Assembly (NCBI GenBank): GCA_945881835.1
Contig: CAMCVP010000012.1
Coordinates: 1 to 60,849, forward strand
Source of the DNA: Chryseobacterium gleum
Lineage (GTDB): Bacteria; Bacteroidota; Bacteroidia; Flavobacteriales_D; Sanyastnellaceae
Direction: 5' to 3'
DNA length: 60,849 nucleotides
The first letter of the stretch is position 1. The number at the start of each line of letters is the position of its first letter. Position numbers and translations under genes: made by a program. Below are positions 1-8,672 of this stretch, piece by piece. The notes under the pieces were generated by a model. The model saw only the letters and a list, made by a program, of their open reading frames with translations. It was not told the origin of the DNA and did no database searches.

Positions 1-112
1 CTATCTCCAAGAAACTTCCTTCTTAAACATGCAAAACCACATTTAATTGATTCTGATTTTCCAACCTTTCAAATAGATAACTAACTTAGCAACAACAAAT
101 AACCCAGGTACT

Positions 113-844
113 CTAATTTAAAACGTTACAGTTAAGGGGAAGTTTACCCTGTATGTTTAAGATTTCTATTTTACTATCCTCATTAGAAAACGAAATATGA
201 TCGAACGGATTTATATGAAAAGTGAAATATTCTTCTGAATGTGATTTATTAAGAATAGATTTCAGACATTTCAATTTGTAGTTTGATGAATTAAGTGTAT
301 TTCGTTTTCTTCTTTCATTTTCATTTGGCTCAGACAATAACCACTTCTGAAATGAAAGTATGTAATCTATATTAATATCTTTCATCAATATAATATCTGT
401 TGTTTCTACATCTAACACATTTTTACTATACCATTTCTGAAACTGAATAATTAGATTTAACACATTCTGATACCTCAATCTCGTCCCTTGATTAAGCTGT
501 CTATTAATAACTAGTAAGAACCAATTATTTAATGTTCGTTTATCAAATGGTAGTGTTTCTTTTCTTCCATTATTTCGTTGAAAGTTCTCCAACCTTTCAT
601 CAAGAAAATTATTTAGTGATTCAGTTGTATCAAATCCTGTTTTTTTTAGATGAGGAGATTTATCTAATAAAACGGATACTTTCCTAAATTCTTTTACAGA
701 TGGTAGACAATACCTTTTCGGGATTCTGATTTTTAATGATGTAAGAAGAGGTTGTTTATCTCCTGTATTCAATTTATATAGATACAAATAAACCTGGTCT
801 TTTTGACCCCTTACTTCTTTAGCATAAAGTTTATATACACTCAT
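113..844 (-). pseudogene. Truncated tyrosine recombinase (integrase N-terminal half)
   Basis: The 243-residue product looks like the front half of a Bacteroidota phage-type integrase: an arm-type DNA-binding region over about residues 1-95 and a helical SAM-like core-binding region over about 100-200 (segments such as RLRYQNVLNLIIQFQKWY and INIDYILSFQKWL). The catalytic domain carrying the R-H-R-Y residues is absent, and the reading frame ends in an unrelated tail. Full-length relatives are around 400 residues. The stretch to its left shows no continuation of the domain in any minus frame I read. It lies in markedly AT-rich DNA next to the interrupted comM gene, so I infer it is the remnant of the enzyme that inserted this DNA. 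A short stand-alone core-binding protein cannot be excluded. Confidence 0.6.
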
Positions 845-944
845 ATTTTAGTCTGAATAATAGTCAGATAATCTGACTACATTATTTGATTATCTCAAAA
901 TCAATTATTTATAATTAACTGATATACAAAGATAAAGAAAAATC

Positions 945-2027
945 TTATAAGTGGAACACAATTCCACACGGGCAGGGGTTCATGGAGGCCACCAACATGA
1001 AGCTCGCCGGATACTCAACACTGAACTTACTGCGCGAAATAGTTACGTTGCGATCCTCCAACGGCTGTCGCATAACCTCCAACACCGTGCGTTTGAATTC
1101 AGGCAATTCATCCAAGAACAAAACACCGTTGTGAGCCAACGAAATCTCTCCAGGTTGAGGGTAAGATCCGCCCCCGACGAGCGCGACGTCAGAGATGGTG
1201 TGATGTGGACTTCTGAACGGACGATTTACGATTAACGCATCGTGTTTTTTCAATCTACCTGCAACACTGTGAATCTTCGTGGTCTCCAATGCTTCGTCCA
1301 AAGACAACGGCGGAAGTATGGAAGGAAGTCGCTTCGCCAACATCGTCTTTCCCGCGCCAGGCGGACCAATGAGAATAAGGTTGTGTCCGCCTGATGCCGC
1401 AATTTCAAATGCACGCTTAATGTTTTCTTGTCCTTTCACATCGGTGAAATCCAATGCAAAATGTTGCGTTTGCAACGACTGGAATTTTTCTTTTTCGAAG
1501 GGGAATTCTTCCAACTTTCCTTCACCCTTGAAAAAATTCACGACGTCTAAAATGCACTGTGATCCATAGATTTTCAATCCATCTACCACCGCACATTCCG
1601 GTGCGTTTTCAATAGGGACAATAATCCCTTCAAAGCCATCGCGCTTGGCTTGAATGGCCATGGGCAAAACACCCTTAATCGGACGAATGCTTCCGTCTAA
1701 CGACAACTCACCCATGATAATGTATTTCGAGAGCGCTTCGCTTGGGATCTGTTCCGTTGCGGCTAGCAGACCTAATGCAAGAGGTAAGTCATACGCCGTT
1801 CCTTCCTTTCGAATATCTGCAGGCGCCATGTTAATGGTGTAATTCCGAATGGGATTCTTCATTCCTGAATTCGTGAACGCGGCACGAATGCGCTGCTGCG
1901 CTTCTTTAACGGAAGTATCTGGAAGTCCAACCATGTTCACCAACGTTCCTTTGTCGGCATGAACTTCAATCGTAATGAGATAAGCATTTACGCCGTAAAC
2001 AGCGCTGCCAAATGTTTTTGCAAGCAT
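945..2027 (-). pseudogene. comM: comM / YifB Mg-chelatase-like AAA+ ATPase, 3' end cut off
   Basis: ComM is a hexameric helicase of natural transformation that drives branch migration of incoming DNA. This copy has the N-terminal Lon-protease-like domain starting [12 protein letters not shown], a Walker A motif [13 protein letters not shown], a Walker [10 protein letters not shown], and the strongly conserved [10 protein letters not shown], after which it breaks off with a four-residue foreign tail. About 361 residues remain of the usual 500 or so; the rest of the AAA+ module and the C-terminal Mg-chelatase domain are missing. I chose the ATG at 2027 because it matches the family start; the reading frame is open nine codons further. 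The break coincides with AT-rich integrase-bearing DNA, so insertion is the likely cause. The missing 3' part would be expected beyond the left edge if the insertion is intact. Confidence 0.85.
951..967. repeat. Inverted repeat at the island/comM junction, candidate attachment site
   Basis: GTGGAA and TTCCAC arms surround a 5-base centre (CACAA). The right arm runs into the conserved MNPCPCG codons of comM and the left arm runs into AT-rich DNA, so the repeat sits on the junction. Paired arms with a short crossover region are the usual core-site layout for tyrosine recombinases; the assignment to this integrase is inference. Confidence 0.4.
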
Positions 2028-2064
2028 AATTTTTTCTTGCAAATGACTTTTCAATAAAACGAAA

Positions 2065-2099
2065 AAGCAAGAAAGTCATATGCCATAACCTTCTTGCTT
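2065..2099 (-). terminator. Probable terminator of the phnA-like gene
   Basis: AAGCAAGAA and TTCTTGCTT form a stem that extends to 12 pairs with one G-U pair. Read leftward it is followed by TTTTCG, downstream of the gene ending at 2160. Confidence 0.5.
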
Positions 2100-2159
2100 C
2101 TCTTTCCGAAACGCTCTTTAATCAAGGGTTTCAGCGTATTATATGTTGAAATAACTACC

Positions 2160-2738
2160 TTAAGACTTCTTCACGAACTTCGTTAAAATCACGATTTGTT
2201 GTCCGTCTACTTTGCCCTCAATCTGCTCAAGGTTGTCGTGAACCAATCGAATGTTTCTTACGGCAACACCTACGTTCGCTTTCACTTGAGATCCTTTTAC
2301 TTCCAATGTTTTGATTAGCGTTACGGTATCTCCGTTTTGCAAAATGGCTCCGTTCGAATCTTTATGAAACTCCACTTCTCCTGAATCTTCTTCGTCTCCA
2401 GCAGCGCGCGCCCACGTCAATTGGTCTTCTTCCAAATACATCATATCAATGGCATCTGCCGCCCATGAATTCGACTTCAAGCGACTTAGCATTCTCCAAG
2501 AAACTACCTTCACAGCAGGAACTTCGCTCCACATACTTGTATTCAAACACGCCCAATGATTTGCATCAAGCGCAGCGCGTTTATCCAATTGTGCTTTACA
2601 CACTTCACAAACTAAAATAGTCTCGTCTTCATTTCCGTCTGAATGCGGAGGAACTTCGTAAACCGATAAACTTTCCTTCGATTCGCACAATTCGCAACTT
2701 CCGTTGCTGCGTGCATGTAGCTTTTGTTCTGTAGTCAT
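2160..2738 (-). CDS. yjdM: PhnA/YjdM-type zinc-ribbon protein
   Basis: The 192-residue protein has the PhnA-family layout: an N-terminal zinc ribbon with two CxxC pairs (CELC near residue 15 and CEVC near residue 45) and a C-terminal small beta-barrel domain that begins around residue 130 (NGDTVTLIKTLEVKG). Despite its name the family is not the phosphonoacetate hydrolase, and its biochemical role is unsettled. The middle portion (about residues 50-115, with NHWACLNTSMWSEVPAVKVVSW) is longer than in the E. coli protein, as in many Bacteroidota members. It follows gmhA by 8 bp in the same direction, so the two are probably co-transcribed, possibly as the tail of the long polysaccharide operon upstream. 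A hairpin at 2065-2099 may end the transcript. Confidence 0.85.
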   Translation of the reverse strand: MTTEQKLHARSNGSCELCESKESLSVYEVPPHSDGNEDETILVCEVCKAQLDKRAALDANHWACLNTSMWSEVPAVKVVSWRMLSRLKSNSWAADAIDMMYLEEDQLTWARAAGDEEDSGEVEFHKDSNGAILQNGDTVTLIKTLEVKGSQVKANVGVAVRNIRLVHDNLEQIEGKVDGQQIVILTKFVKKS

Positions 2739-2746
2739 TTCTTTAA

Positions 2747-3313
2747 TTAGTCAATATTTTTTTCAATGAAGTCAATAAAACTGTGAATCACCTTGATGTG
2801 GATTTCTTGAATACGATCGGCGTATCCCATCCATGGAACACGCACTTCGAAATCGCACAACGGAGCCAGTTTACCACCGTCCTTTCCCGTTAGGGCAATA
2901 ACTTTCATCCCTTTCGCTTTCGCTGCTTCAGCGGCCTTCAACACATTCGCAGAGTTACCGCTGGTTGAAATAGCCAACAATACATCGCCTTCATTCCCTA
3001 TGGCTTCCACCATACGCGAAAAAACAAAATCATATCCGTAATCATTCCCCACACAAGACATGTGTGAAGGATCAGAGATACTCATGGCTGCAATAGCCGG
3101 ACGGTTATCGCGGTATCTACCGGAAAGCTCTTCAGCAAAATGCATGGCATCGCACATGCTACCGCCGTTACCACAAGACATAATCTTCTTACCCAATTTC
3201 AATTGGGAAGACATGCATTGTGCGCTGTTGTTTACTGAAGTTAAAAAGTCAGGCGAAGCCAACAATTGCGAAAGCAACTGATGCGCTTCTTCAAAATGTT
3301 TCTGAACGATCAT
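2747..3313 (-). CDS. gmhA: Phosphoheptose isomerase (sedoheptulose-7-phosphate isomerase)
   Basis: GmhA converts D-sedoheptulose 7-phosphate to D-glycero-D-manno-heptose 7-phosphate, the first step of ADP-heptose synthesis for lipopolysaccharide or S-layer glycans. At 188 residues it has the normal family length and a single SIS domain: [20 protein letters not shown] near residue 48 supplies the sugar-phosphate loop and metal-binding histidine, and [13 protein letters not shown] near residue 117 supplies the second phosphate-binding loop. The start ATG at 3313 gives a typical N-terminus ([17 protein letters not shown]). It lies 18 bp downstream of the GH16-like lipoprotein gene and 8 bp upstream of the phnA-like gene. 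No other heptose genes are present, so its position behind a polysaccharide locus may be incidental. Confidence 0.9.
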   Translation of the reverse strand: MIVQKHFEEAHQLLSQLLASPDFLTSVNNSAQCMSSQLKLGKKIMSCGNGGSMCDAMHFAEELSGRYRDNRPAIAAMSISDPSHMSCVGNDYGYDFVFSRMVEAIGNEGDVLLAISTSGNSANVLKAAEAAKAKGMKVIALTGKDGGKLAPLCDFEVRVPWMGYADRIQEIHIKVIHSFIDFIEKNID

Positions 3314-3331
3314 GCTGCGAATTTACAGCAA

Positions 3332-4162
3332 TCATTGCATAGGAATGTATTTGAAATCGCGAATCACCACTTCGTGCGTCAATCCATTGTTCGGACCAAT
3401 TGCCGAAAACGGTAATGTCCAGAAATTCATGCGACAATTGGTGGTTGCTCCTGGAGCAGGAATAACAATGGGTTGAGACGTTTGATTACCGTCTTGTTTC
3501 ACACGTGGAGGATTGTTCAAATTGAAAGACCACGATGCAATCGGTGTTGCGTTCTCATAGTCTTCACCAGCATAACTGTACCAAGTGATCAACGTATCCG
3601 TCCAATTAAACATATGCGTTGTAACACCCTTCAAAACGTCTGGATCAATAAAGCGCTCGCGAGTTCTCTCCGGATAAAATGCTCCGAAGCTTACAGGCTG
3701 AACAGAAAACGTTGTTGGCTCTTCAGCAGTTGCATCTCCCCACTTCGAAAATTCGATATCTACTTCGCTGTTTCCATCTGTAAGCAAAGTGTTGTTGTCC
3801 CAAGTAAACAATCCGAAAACAACGTTTTCAGAAAACGACATCGGGTCTGCTTGAATGGTGAAAATATAGGTTCCGTATCCTAAGTTGTCTTGTCCAACCA
3901 CTTCGGAAGAATACCACGTATCTCCGTGCTTGGCAATGGTCAAGTGCAAGTATCCGTTTTCATCTACCCACACATCGTCGTATAAACGAGAGAAGTTGTT
4001 TGGACCAGGACCAACAGGCGTGTTGCTGTATTTAATGTCCCACTTGCGTCCAGCGAAGTCTACAACATCGCCCTGACGACCCAATACATCTTCCGGATTA
4101 GACTGCTTACACGTAATCAGTGTAATTGAAGCAAGCACTAAAAACAACAAATATCTTTTCAT
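3332..4162 (-). CDS. GH16-like glycosidase lipoprotein
   Basis: A 276-residue lipoprotein: signal peptide with lipobox ending in ITC, mature Cys about residue 19. The body looks like a GH16 jelly roll, with the catalytic-type strand GNSEVDIEFSKWGD near residue 131 (pattern E-x-D-x-x-E, nucleophile, helper Asp and acid/base) and flanking aromatic strands (GYGTYIFTIQAD, VVFGLFTWDN). This strand matches the E[ILV]D[IVAF]xE GH16 signature, so the active site appears intact. Its precise specificity (beta-1,3-glucanase or other) is not readable. It would sit on the cell surface or face the periplasm. It is the last carbohydrate gene of the leftward operon, 1 bp downstream of the GH3 gene. A non-hydrolytic binding role remains possible. 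Confidence 0.75.
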   Translation of the reverse strand: MKRYLLFLVLASITLITCKQSNPEDVLGRQGDVVDFAGRKWDIKYSNTPVGPGPNNFSRLYDDVWVDENGYLHLTIAKHGDTWYSSEVVGQDNLGYGTYIFTIQADPMSFSENVVFGLFTWDNNTLLTDGNSEVDIEFSKWGDATAEEPTTFSVQPVSFGAFYPERTRERFIDPDVLKGVTTHMFNWTDTLITWYSYAGEDYENATPIASWSFNLNNPPRVKQDGNQTSQPIVIPAPGATTNCRMNFWTLPFSAIGPNNGLTHEVVIRDFKYIPMQ

Positions 4163-4163
4163 C

Positions 4164-6440
4164 TTATTGAATAATTAATCTCTGTGTTAACGAACCCACA
4201 TGAAACTGAAAAGCTCCCGATTCGAAAATCGGTTGCGCATCCTTTCCAATGAATTTCAAATCTTCTTTCGAAATAGAAAATTCAACGATACGCCTCTGCT
4301 TCGGCGCCAATTCTATTTTCTGAAAGGCTTTTAATTTTTTTACGGAAGGGGTAACAGATGCTACTTCATCTGTTGCAAAAACTAACACACTTTCCTTAAC
4401 CGAACGTTCGCTCGGGTTAACAACTTCTACGCGAATGAATATTTCTCCACCCATATCTTCGCTTTCATAACTCACCTGCAAATTCTCGTATTGCACATTT
4501 GAGTAGGACAATCCGTAACCAAATTCCCATTGCGGTTGGAAGGCTTTGTTACCAAAATCTTTGTCAAAAGTCTCAGTGAATTTGTGATCGTAAGTTGAAG
4601 TTCCAACTTGGAATTTTGGATACGTGAATGGAAGCTTTCCACTCGGATTAACATCGCCATATAAAATATTCGCTAACGCATCACCCCCGAAATCGCCCGG
4701 CTGATAAGCCATCACAACAGCAGAACATCCGTCAACAATATCTCGAACAATCCGCGGTCTATTTTCAACCAACACCAAAACAACTGGTTTCATTGTAGAC
4801 TGAAGCATCTTCACATACTCTTGCTGCGCCTTCGGAAGTTCGAGATCGTAGATGTTACCGGGCAATTCAGTACTTGGCAATTCTCCAACACAAACCACAA
4901 TAACATCGGCGTTCATCGCCATCTCCAACGGATTACCATTCATTTTGTTCATGGTCTCCAAACCACAAACTTCATTGAACGTAACATTCTTATTCTTGCT
5001 CAGAAGAGCCTCATAAATTGTGTTCTTCGTAGCGTCATCGAATTGCGCATCGGTTCCTTGCCATGTGCGTGTCCAAGCGCCATTCAACAAGGTCATTGAA
5101 TTCGCAGCGGGACCCGTAACAAAAATCTTCGAATCTTTCTTCAAAGGAAGAATGTTGTTCTTGTTTTCAAGAAGTGTAATGCTTTCTTCTGCGGTGTGCA
5201 ATGCCGCAGCTTTGTGTTTCTCTGAAGCAAATTCAGGAAACGCTGCAATGCCTGGTGGCATGGCGTTCTCGAACAATCCCAACTTATTCTTCGTTTCCAA
5301 AATTCTTCGAACACTCATATCCAAACGCTCTTCAGAAATTCTTCCTTCTTTCACCAATTCAATTAGATACTTCGTGAAGTCGTAGTCGTTCGGAACCATG
5401 CACATGTCTATTCCAGCCATAACAGCGAGGTATGTCGCTTCTTTCAAATCAACAGCAACGCGGTGGTTTTTCACCAACTTAATTATGTCTTCCCAGTCTG
5501 TAACAGCAAGTCCTTTGAAACCCATTTCAGTGCGCAACAAATCGATTAAGATTTTCGGATTTGCATGAACAGGAATTCCGTTAATCTCGCCGCTGTTAAT
5601 CATTACAGTTAATGCTCCCGCATCTATCGCCGCTTGAAAAGATGGACGATAAATTTCGCGCAATTCAATGTCTGAAAGAATTGCCGGTGTGCGATCGAAT
5701 CCGGTGCGTGTTCCACTGTAACCCAAGAAATGCTTCATGCATGCCGCAACGTGAAACTCGTCTACCCAAGGGCTGTCACCTTGATAACCACGAACAAGCG
5801 CGCTTCCGAATACACTGCACACATAAGGATCTTCACCAAACGTTTCGAAAAAACGCGACCAATTCTTATTTCTTCCTACATCCAATACCGGAGAGAAATT
5901 CCAAGGAATGCCCGCAGCGCGCGTCTCATAGGCAGTAATTCTTCCACCCTCTTGTGTTAAACTCGGATTGAAGGTTGCAGCTTGCGCCAACTGCTGTGGA
6001 AACAACGTCGATCCTGTTACGTAGTTCGCTCCGTGAATGGCATCTATTCCATAAAGAATTGGAATCTTCAAATTTGTTTCTGTGGTTGCTACTTTCTGAA
6101 TGCCACCAATGATTTCATGCCACTGCTCGCGCGGATAGGCATGTCCACCACAATTCAAAATTGAACCCACGTGGTAATCAACCAAAGCCGTGTGAAGCTT
6201 TGCTGCATCCAAATGATGCGGTTCCACCAGCTTGTACACTTCCCCTTCACAAACGACATCTAAATTCAATTGTGTCATTTGTCCTACCTTTTCCTCAATG
6301 GTCATTTTGGAAATGTAGTACTCGTACATTCCAATAAGCTTTTTGTCTTTTGTCGCAGACTTCTGTGAAGCACAAGAAACATTCACTGCTAAAAAAGCAA
6401 GAATGAAAAACGATTGAAAAATATTTTTTGAATTCATCAT
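4164..6440 (-). CDS. bglX: GH3 beta-glucosidase, lipoprotein
   Basis: A 758-residue family 3 glycoside hydrolase of the BglX type, which removes terminal glucose from beta-linked oligosaccharides. The N-terminal TIM barrel starts MTIEEKVGQMTQ; KHFLGYSG marks the conserved Lys-His pair near residue 237, and GLAVTDWEDI near residue 315 holds the nucleophile Asp. A second alpha/beta sandwich domain follows, and the chain ends in a fibronectin-III-like domain (about 660-758). The signal peptide ends in a lipobox (NVSCASQ), so the protein is probably anchored in the outer membrane or facing the periplasm. The ATG overlaps the stop of the preceding CBM9-like gene by 1 bp, indicating translational coupling. 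In this operon it would complete oligosaccharide breakdown begun by the GH16 and GH-A enzymes. Confidence 0.92.
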   Translation of the reverse strand: MMNSKNIFQSFFILAFLAVNVSCASQKSATKDKKLIGMYEYYISKMTIEEKVGQMTQLNLDVVCEGEVYKLVEPHHLDAAKLHTALVDYHVGSILNCGGHAYPREQWHEIIGGIQKVATTETNLKIPILYGIDAIHGANYVTGSTLFPQQLAQAATFNPSLTQEGGRITAYETRAAGIPWNFSPVLDVGRNKNWSRFFETFGEDPYVCSVFGSALVRGYQGDSPWVDEFHVAACMKHFLGYSGTRTGFDRTPAILSDIELREIYRPSFQAAIDAGALTVMINSGEINGIPVHANPKILIDLLRTEMGFKGLAVTDWEDIIKLVKNHRVAVDLKEATYLAVMAGIDMCMVPNDYDFTKYLIELVKEGRISEERLDMSVRRILETKNKLGLFENAMPPGIAAFPEFASEKHKAAALHTAEESITLLENKNNILPLKKDSKIFVTGPAANSMTLLNGAWTRTWQGTDAQFDDATKNTIYEALLSKNKNVTFNEVCGLETMNKMNGNPLEMAMNADVIVVCVGELPSTELPGNIYDLELPKAQQEYVKMLQSTMKPVVLVLVENRPRIVRDIVDGCSAVVMAYQPGDFGGDALANILYGDVNPSGKLPFTYPKFQVGTSTYDHKFTETFDKDFGNKAFQPQWEFGYGLSYSNVQYENLQVSYESEDMGGEIFIRVEVVNPSERSVKESVLVFATDEVASVTPSVKKLKAFQKIELAPKQRRIVEFSISKEDLKFIGKDAQPIFESGAFQFHVGSLTQRLIIQ

Positions 6441-7663
6441 TATTCTAACGTGATGATTGGAAGTTCTACTTTAAGCTTACCCCACAACGAAGGATTCAAG
6501 TTGAAATTTTCATTGTTCACTGAATTCCAACGTTTCTGAAAGTCTCTTGTATCCTGACTTGTAGACTGGTCAATTGCAAAATCAATGTTGTAGGTTGAAT
6601 TGTTTTTCCAAGGTGCAACACCCAATTCGCTCCAAGGAATAACACATTCGAAAACATATTTATTTTGAAGCGGCTTCACAGAAATTTGTGCTTTGATATT
6701 CTTCTCGCGTGACCAATCGTAGACGTCGAAATTTCCACCCATCTTAATTCCAATGTGACGGTCGCCTTCGTAGAACATCATGCGCTTGTCGCTAATTCCG
6801 GTTTCCGAAGAGAAGGCAATTTCAATCGCATCGCCGTTCCAAATGTCTCTTCCGTTTTGCATGTTTCTGCATGGAGAAACATCTTCAATTTCACCACCGA
6901 TGTACAATTCTTTTTCGTTCCAATTTAAGTAGATCACTGAGCCGTCTAGGTTCGCTTGCGCTACATACTGGCCACCTTCAATGAATCCGTCGTTCACCCA
7001 TCCGTAAGACTTCGTGACAACAAGTGTGTTCGGTTCCTTCGGTTTGAAAGGAATAATCTTGAACTCGTCAACGAACACCGTTCCATTCGATTCGAATTGA
7101 ATTAGCATTTGCTTCACCGTTCCGCCATCTAAATTCCAACCTTCAAATTGAAAATCTACTAAGGGTATTGTAACTGTTCTCCAAGAAGTATCCACTATTC
7201 CACCTTCAACATAACCGCTTGTAACGCCTATCCACGCTTGTGTTCCAGCGTAGTCTTCCAACGCCATGGCCCAAGGCAATCCTTTCATAGATCCCTCTTG
7301 CGTTTTTACTTTGAATGAAATGGCTGCACTGTTTTCAACAGAAGCTAAATCCTTTCCACTCCAATTCGCCCAGCCAATTCCAAGACCCAACCAAGGACAT
7401 CCGCCTGCTTGTTTGTTCCATGTAAATTTCATGGCACCTGTTCCAGAGTATACTTCTTTACGCTCTGAAGTAACAGTAAGACAAGCCGGACTTGGCGTGA
7501 ACCAAATCTCCGAAGTGATGTCGTCGTTGAAGATTTCAGTCAACTGAAATCCGTTAACATCCTTCGTTTCTTCCACTATGACTTCATGTTCATAAAGCGC
7601 AAGCTCCTTAACGGTAACGCAACTCGAGAATAAAAGAAGTACAGACCAAAATGCGTATTTCAT
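6440..7663 (-). CDS. Carbohydrate-binding lipoprotein with a C-terminal CBM9-like domain
   Basis: The 407-residue product has a lipoprotein signal (LLLFSSC) and two beta-sandwich modules. The first (about residues 40-205) resembles CBM11/CIA30-type jelly rolls, ending in the strand TVFVDEFKIIPF typical of such folds. The second (about 215-407) looks like a CBM9/DOMON domain: VNDGFIEGGQYVAQAN, YLNWNEKELYIGGEIED and NGDAIEIAFS are characteristic positions. No catalytic motif is visible, so I infer a surface glycan-binding role comparable to SusE/SusF in loci that have SusC/D. It overlaps the GH3 gene by 1 bp and lies 9 bp downstream of another lipoprotein gene. Confidence 0.7.
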   Translation of the reverse strand: MKYAFWSVLLLFSSCVTVKELALYEHEVIVEETKDVNGFQLTEIFNDDITSEIWFTPSPACLTVTSERKEVYSGTGAMKFTWNKQAGGCPWLGLGIGWANWSGKDLASVENSAAISFKVKTQEGSMKGLPWAMALEDYAGTQAWIGVTSGYVEGGIVDTSWRTVTIPLVDFQFEGWNLDGGTVKQMLIQFESNGTVFVDEFKIIPFKPKEPNTLVVTKSYGWVNDGFIEGGQYVAQANLDGSVIYLNWNEKELYIGGEIEDVSPCRNMQNGRDIWNGDAIEIAFSSETGISDKRMMFYEGDRHIGIKMGGNFDVYDWSREKNIKAQISVKPLQNKYVFECVIPWSELGVAPWKNNSTYNIDFAIDQSTSQDTRDFQKRWNSVNNENFNLNPSLWGKLKVELPIITLE

Positions 7664-7672
7664 ATGGAAGAA

Positions 7673-8671
7673 TTAAGGCTCTAGTGCAGATCCTTCAGTG
7701 AATATCATGTAATCTAACCACGTTTTCGAGTATCCTGAAGTTGGATTCGCTAAGAACAACACAGACACTTCAATAATTTTATTCGGCTCGTGCAATCCAT
7801 TTCCAATTGGACCCGAAGCAGCACCATTCACCAAGGTTGGAATGTTGTCGTAACGCTGAGAAATTTTCGCCCAGCCCGTAGCTGTCAAACTCACTTGAAT
7901 GGAATACATATCCTCTGATCCGGTAGAGTACATTCCGTCTTCGTTGTCGTCTTCTTTAATTTGAAAAAGCACCAAACCGTTATCTATGCCCGCTGGCTTG
8001 TACAACATGGTGTTGAAATACAAATTAGACGGATTGCTTGTCAATGGATAGTACGTAGATCCATACGCGCTTCCTGGCATGTTTACCAAACCAATCAACC
8101 AATCCCAAGAAACAGCTCCTGCCATTTCGTAATAACGTCCACCTTGCGCTGCGTTGTTATTCGTTTGAACCGCAAAGCTCATGTTCGCGCCGCTTTGAAC
8201 GTAAGTGTTCCAGCCGCTGTTCCAGCCGTTTTCAAAATCCGCCGCAACAAAACCTTGATAAAGTTTCGATCCAACTACCGTTAGCGTATCATGCAAAGTA
8301 TCCGCAACATTCTCTATTGAAAGTTGAACGGCGCAATCTTCAGCACGAAACATTGGAAGATCTGTCGTAGTTCCTGTCCATGTTGCGTTCGATGCATCAA
8401 TAACATTTGAGAACCCTTCGAAACGCTTGATAGCGCCCGACTGCAGACCCTTAACCTCTAAGGTCCAGTTTACATTCTTCGAAAAAGAAGCAGTAAACGT
8501 TGTTGTTTCTCCATTCGAAAAATCTACATCGCGATTGGTAATATCAAGATCATTCACCAAGGTGAACTCACCGTATAAATCAATCAATGAAGGTCCTTCG
8601 AATTCATCGTCTACCTTACAAGAAGTGTAAACCAATGAAGCAAATAATAGGATGTAAATAGACTTTTTCAT
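7673..8671 (-). CDS. Putative surface glycan-binding lipoprotein
   Basis: I do not recognise a named family. The 332-residue chain begins with a lipoprotein signal (SLVYTSCKVDDE) followed by an Ig-like domain (about residues 30-135, with strands such as TFTASFSKNVNWTLEVKG). A jelly-roll-like domain then runs to the end (about 140-332), with aromatic-rich strands (ENGWNSGWNTYVQSG, EMAGAVSWDWLIGLVNMPG) and a closing WLDYMIF strand. This two-domain plan is common among Bacteroidota glycan-binding lipoproteins. Its place between an outer-membrane barrel gene (1 bp spacing) and the CBM9-like lipoprotein supports surface sugar binding, but that is inference. Confidence 0.6.
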   Translation of the reverse strand: MKKSIYILLFASLVYTSCKVDDEFEGPSLIDLYGEFTLVNDLDITNRDVDFSNGETTTFTASFSKNVNWTLEVKGLQSGAIKRFEGFSNVIDASNATWTGTTTDLPMFRAEDCAVQLSIENVADTLHDTLTVVGSKLYQGFVAADFENGWNSGWNTYVQSGANMSFAVQTNNNAAQGGRYYEMAGAVSWDWLIGLVNMPGSAYGSTYYPLTSNPSNLYFNTMLYKPAGIDNGLVLFQIKEDDNEDGMYSTGSEDMYSIQVSLTATGWAKISQRYDNIPTLVNGAASGPIGNGLHEPNKIIEVSVLFLANPTSGYSKTWLDYMIFTEGSALEP

Positions 8672-8672
8672 A

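Noticed and set aside
1-112. Rest of the integrase catalytic domain
   Set aside because: I read the three minus-strand frames and found only short stop-interrupted stretches with no R, HxxR or Y box; this part holds nothing I can name.
951-1842. Rightward reading frames of 60-96 codons across comM
   Set aside because: They are antisense to a gene with clear AAA+ motifs and show no domain or start signal.
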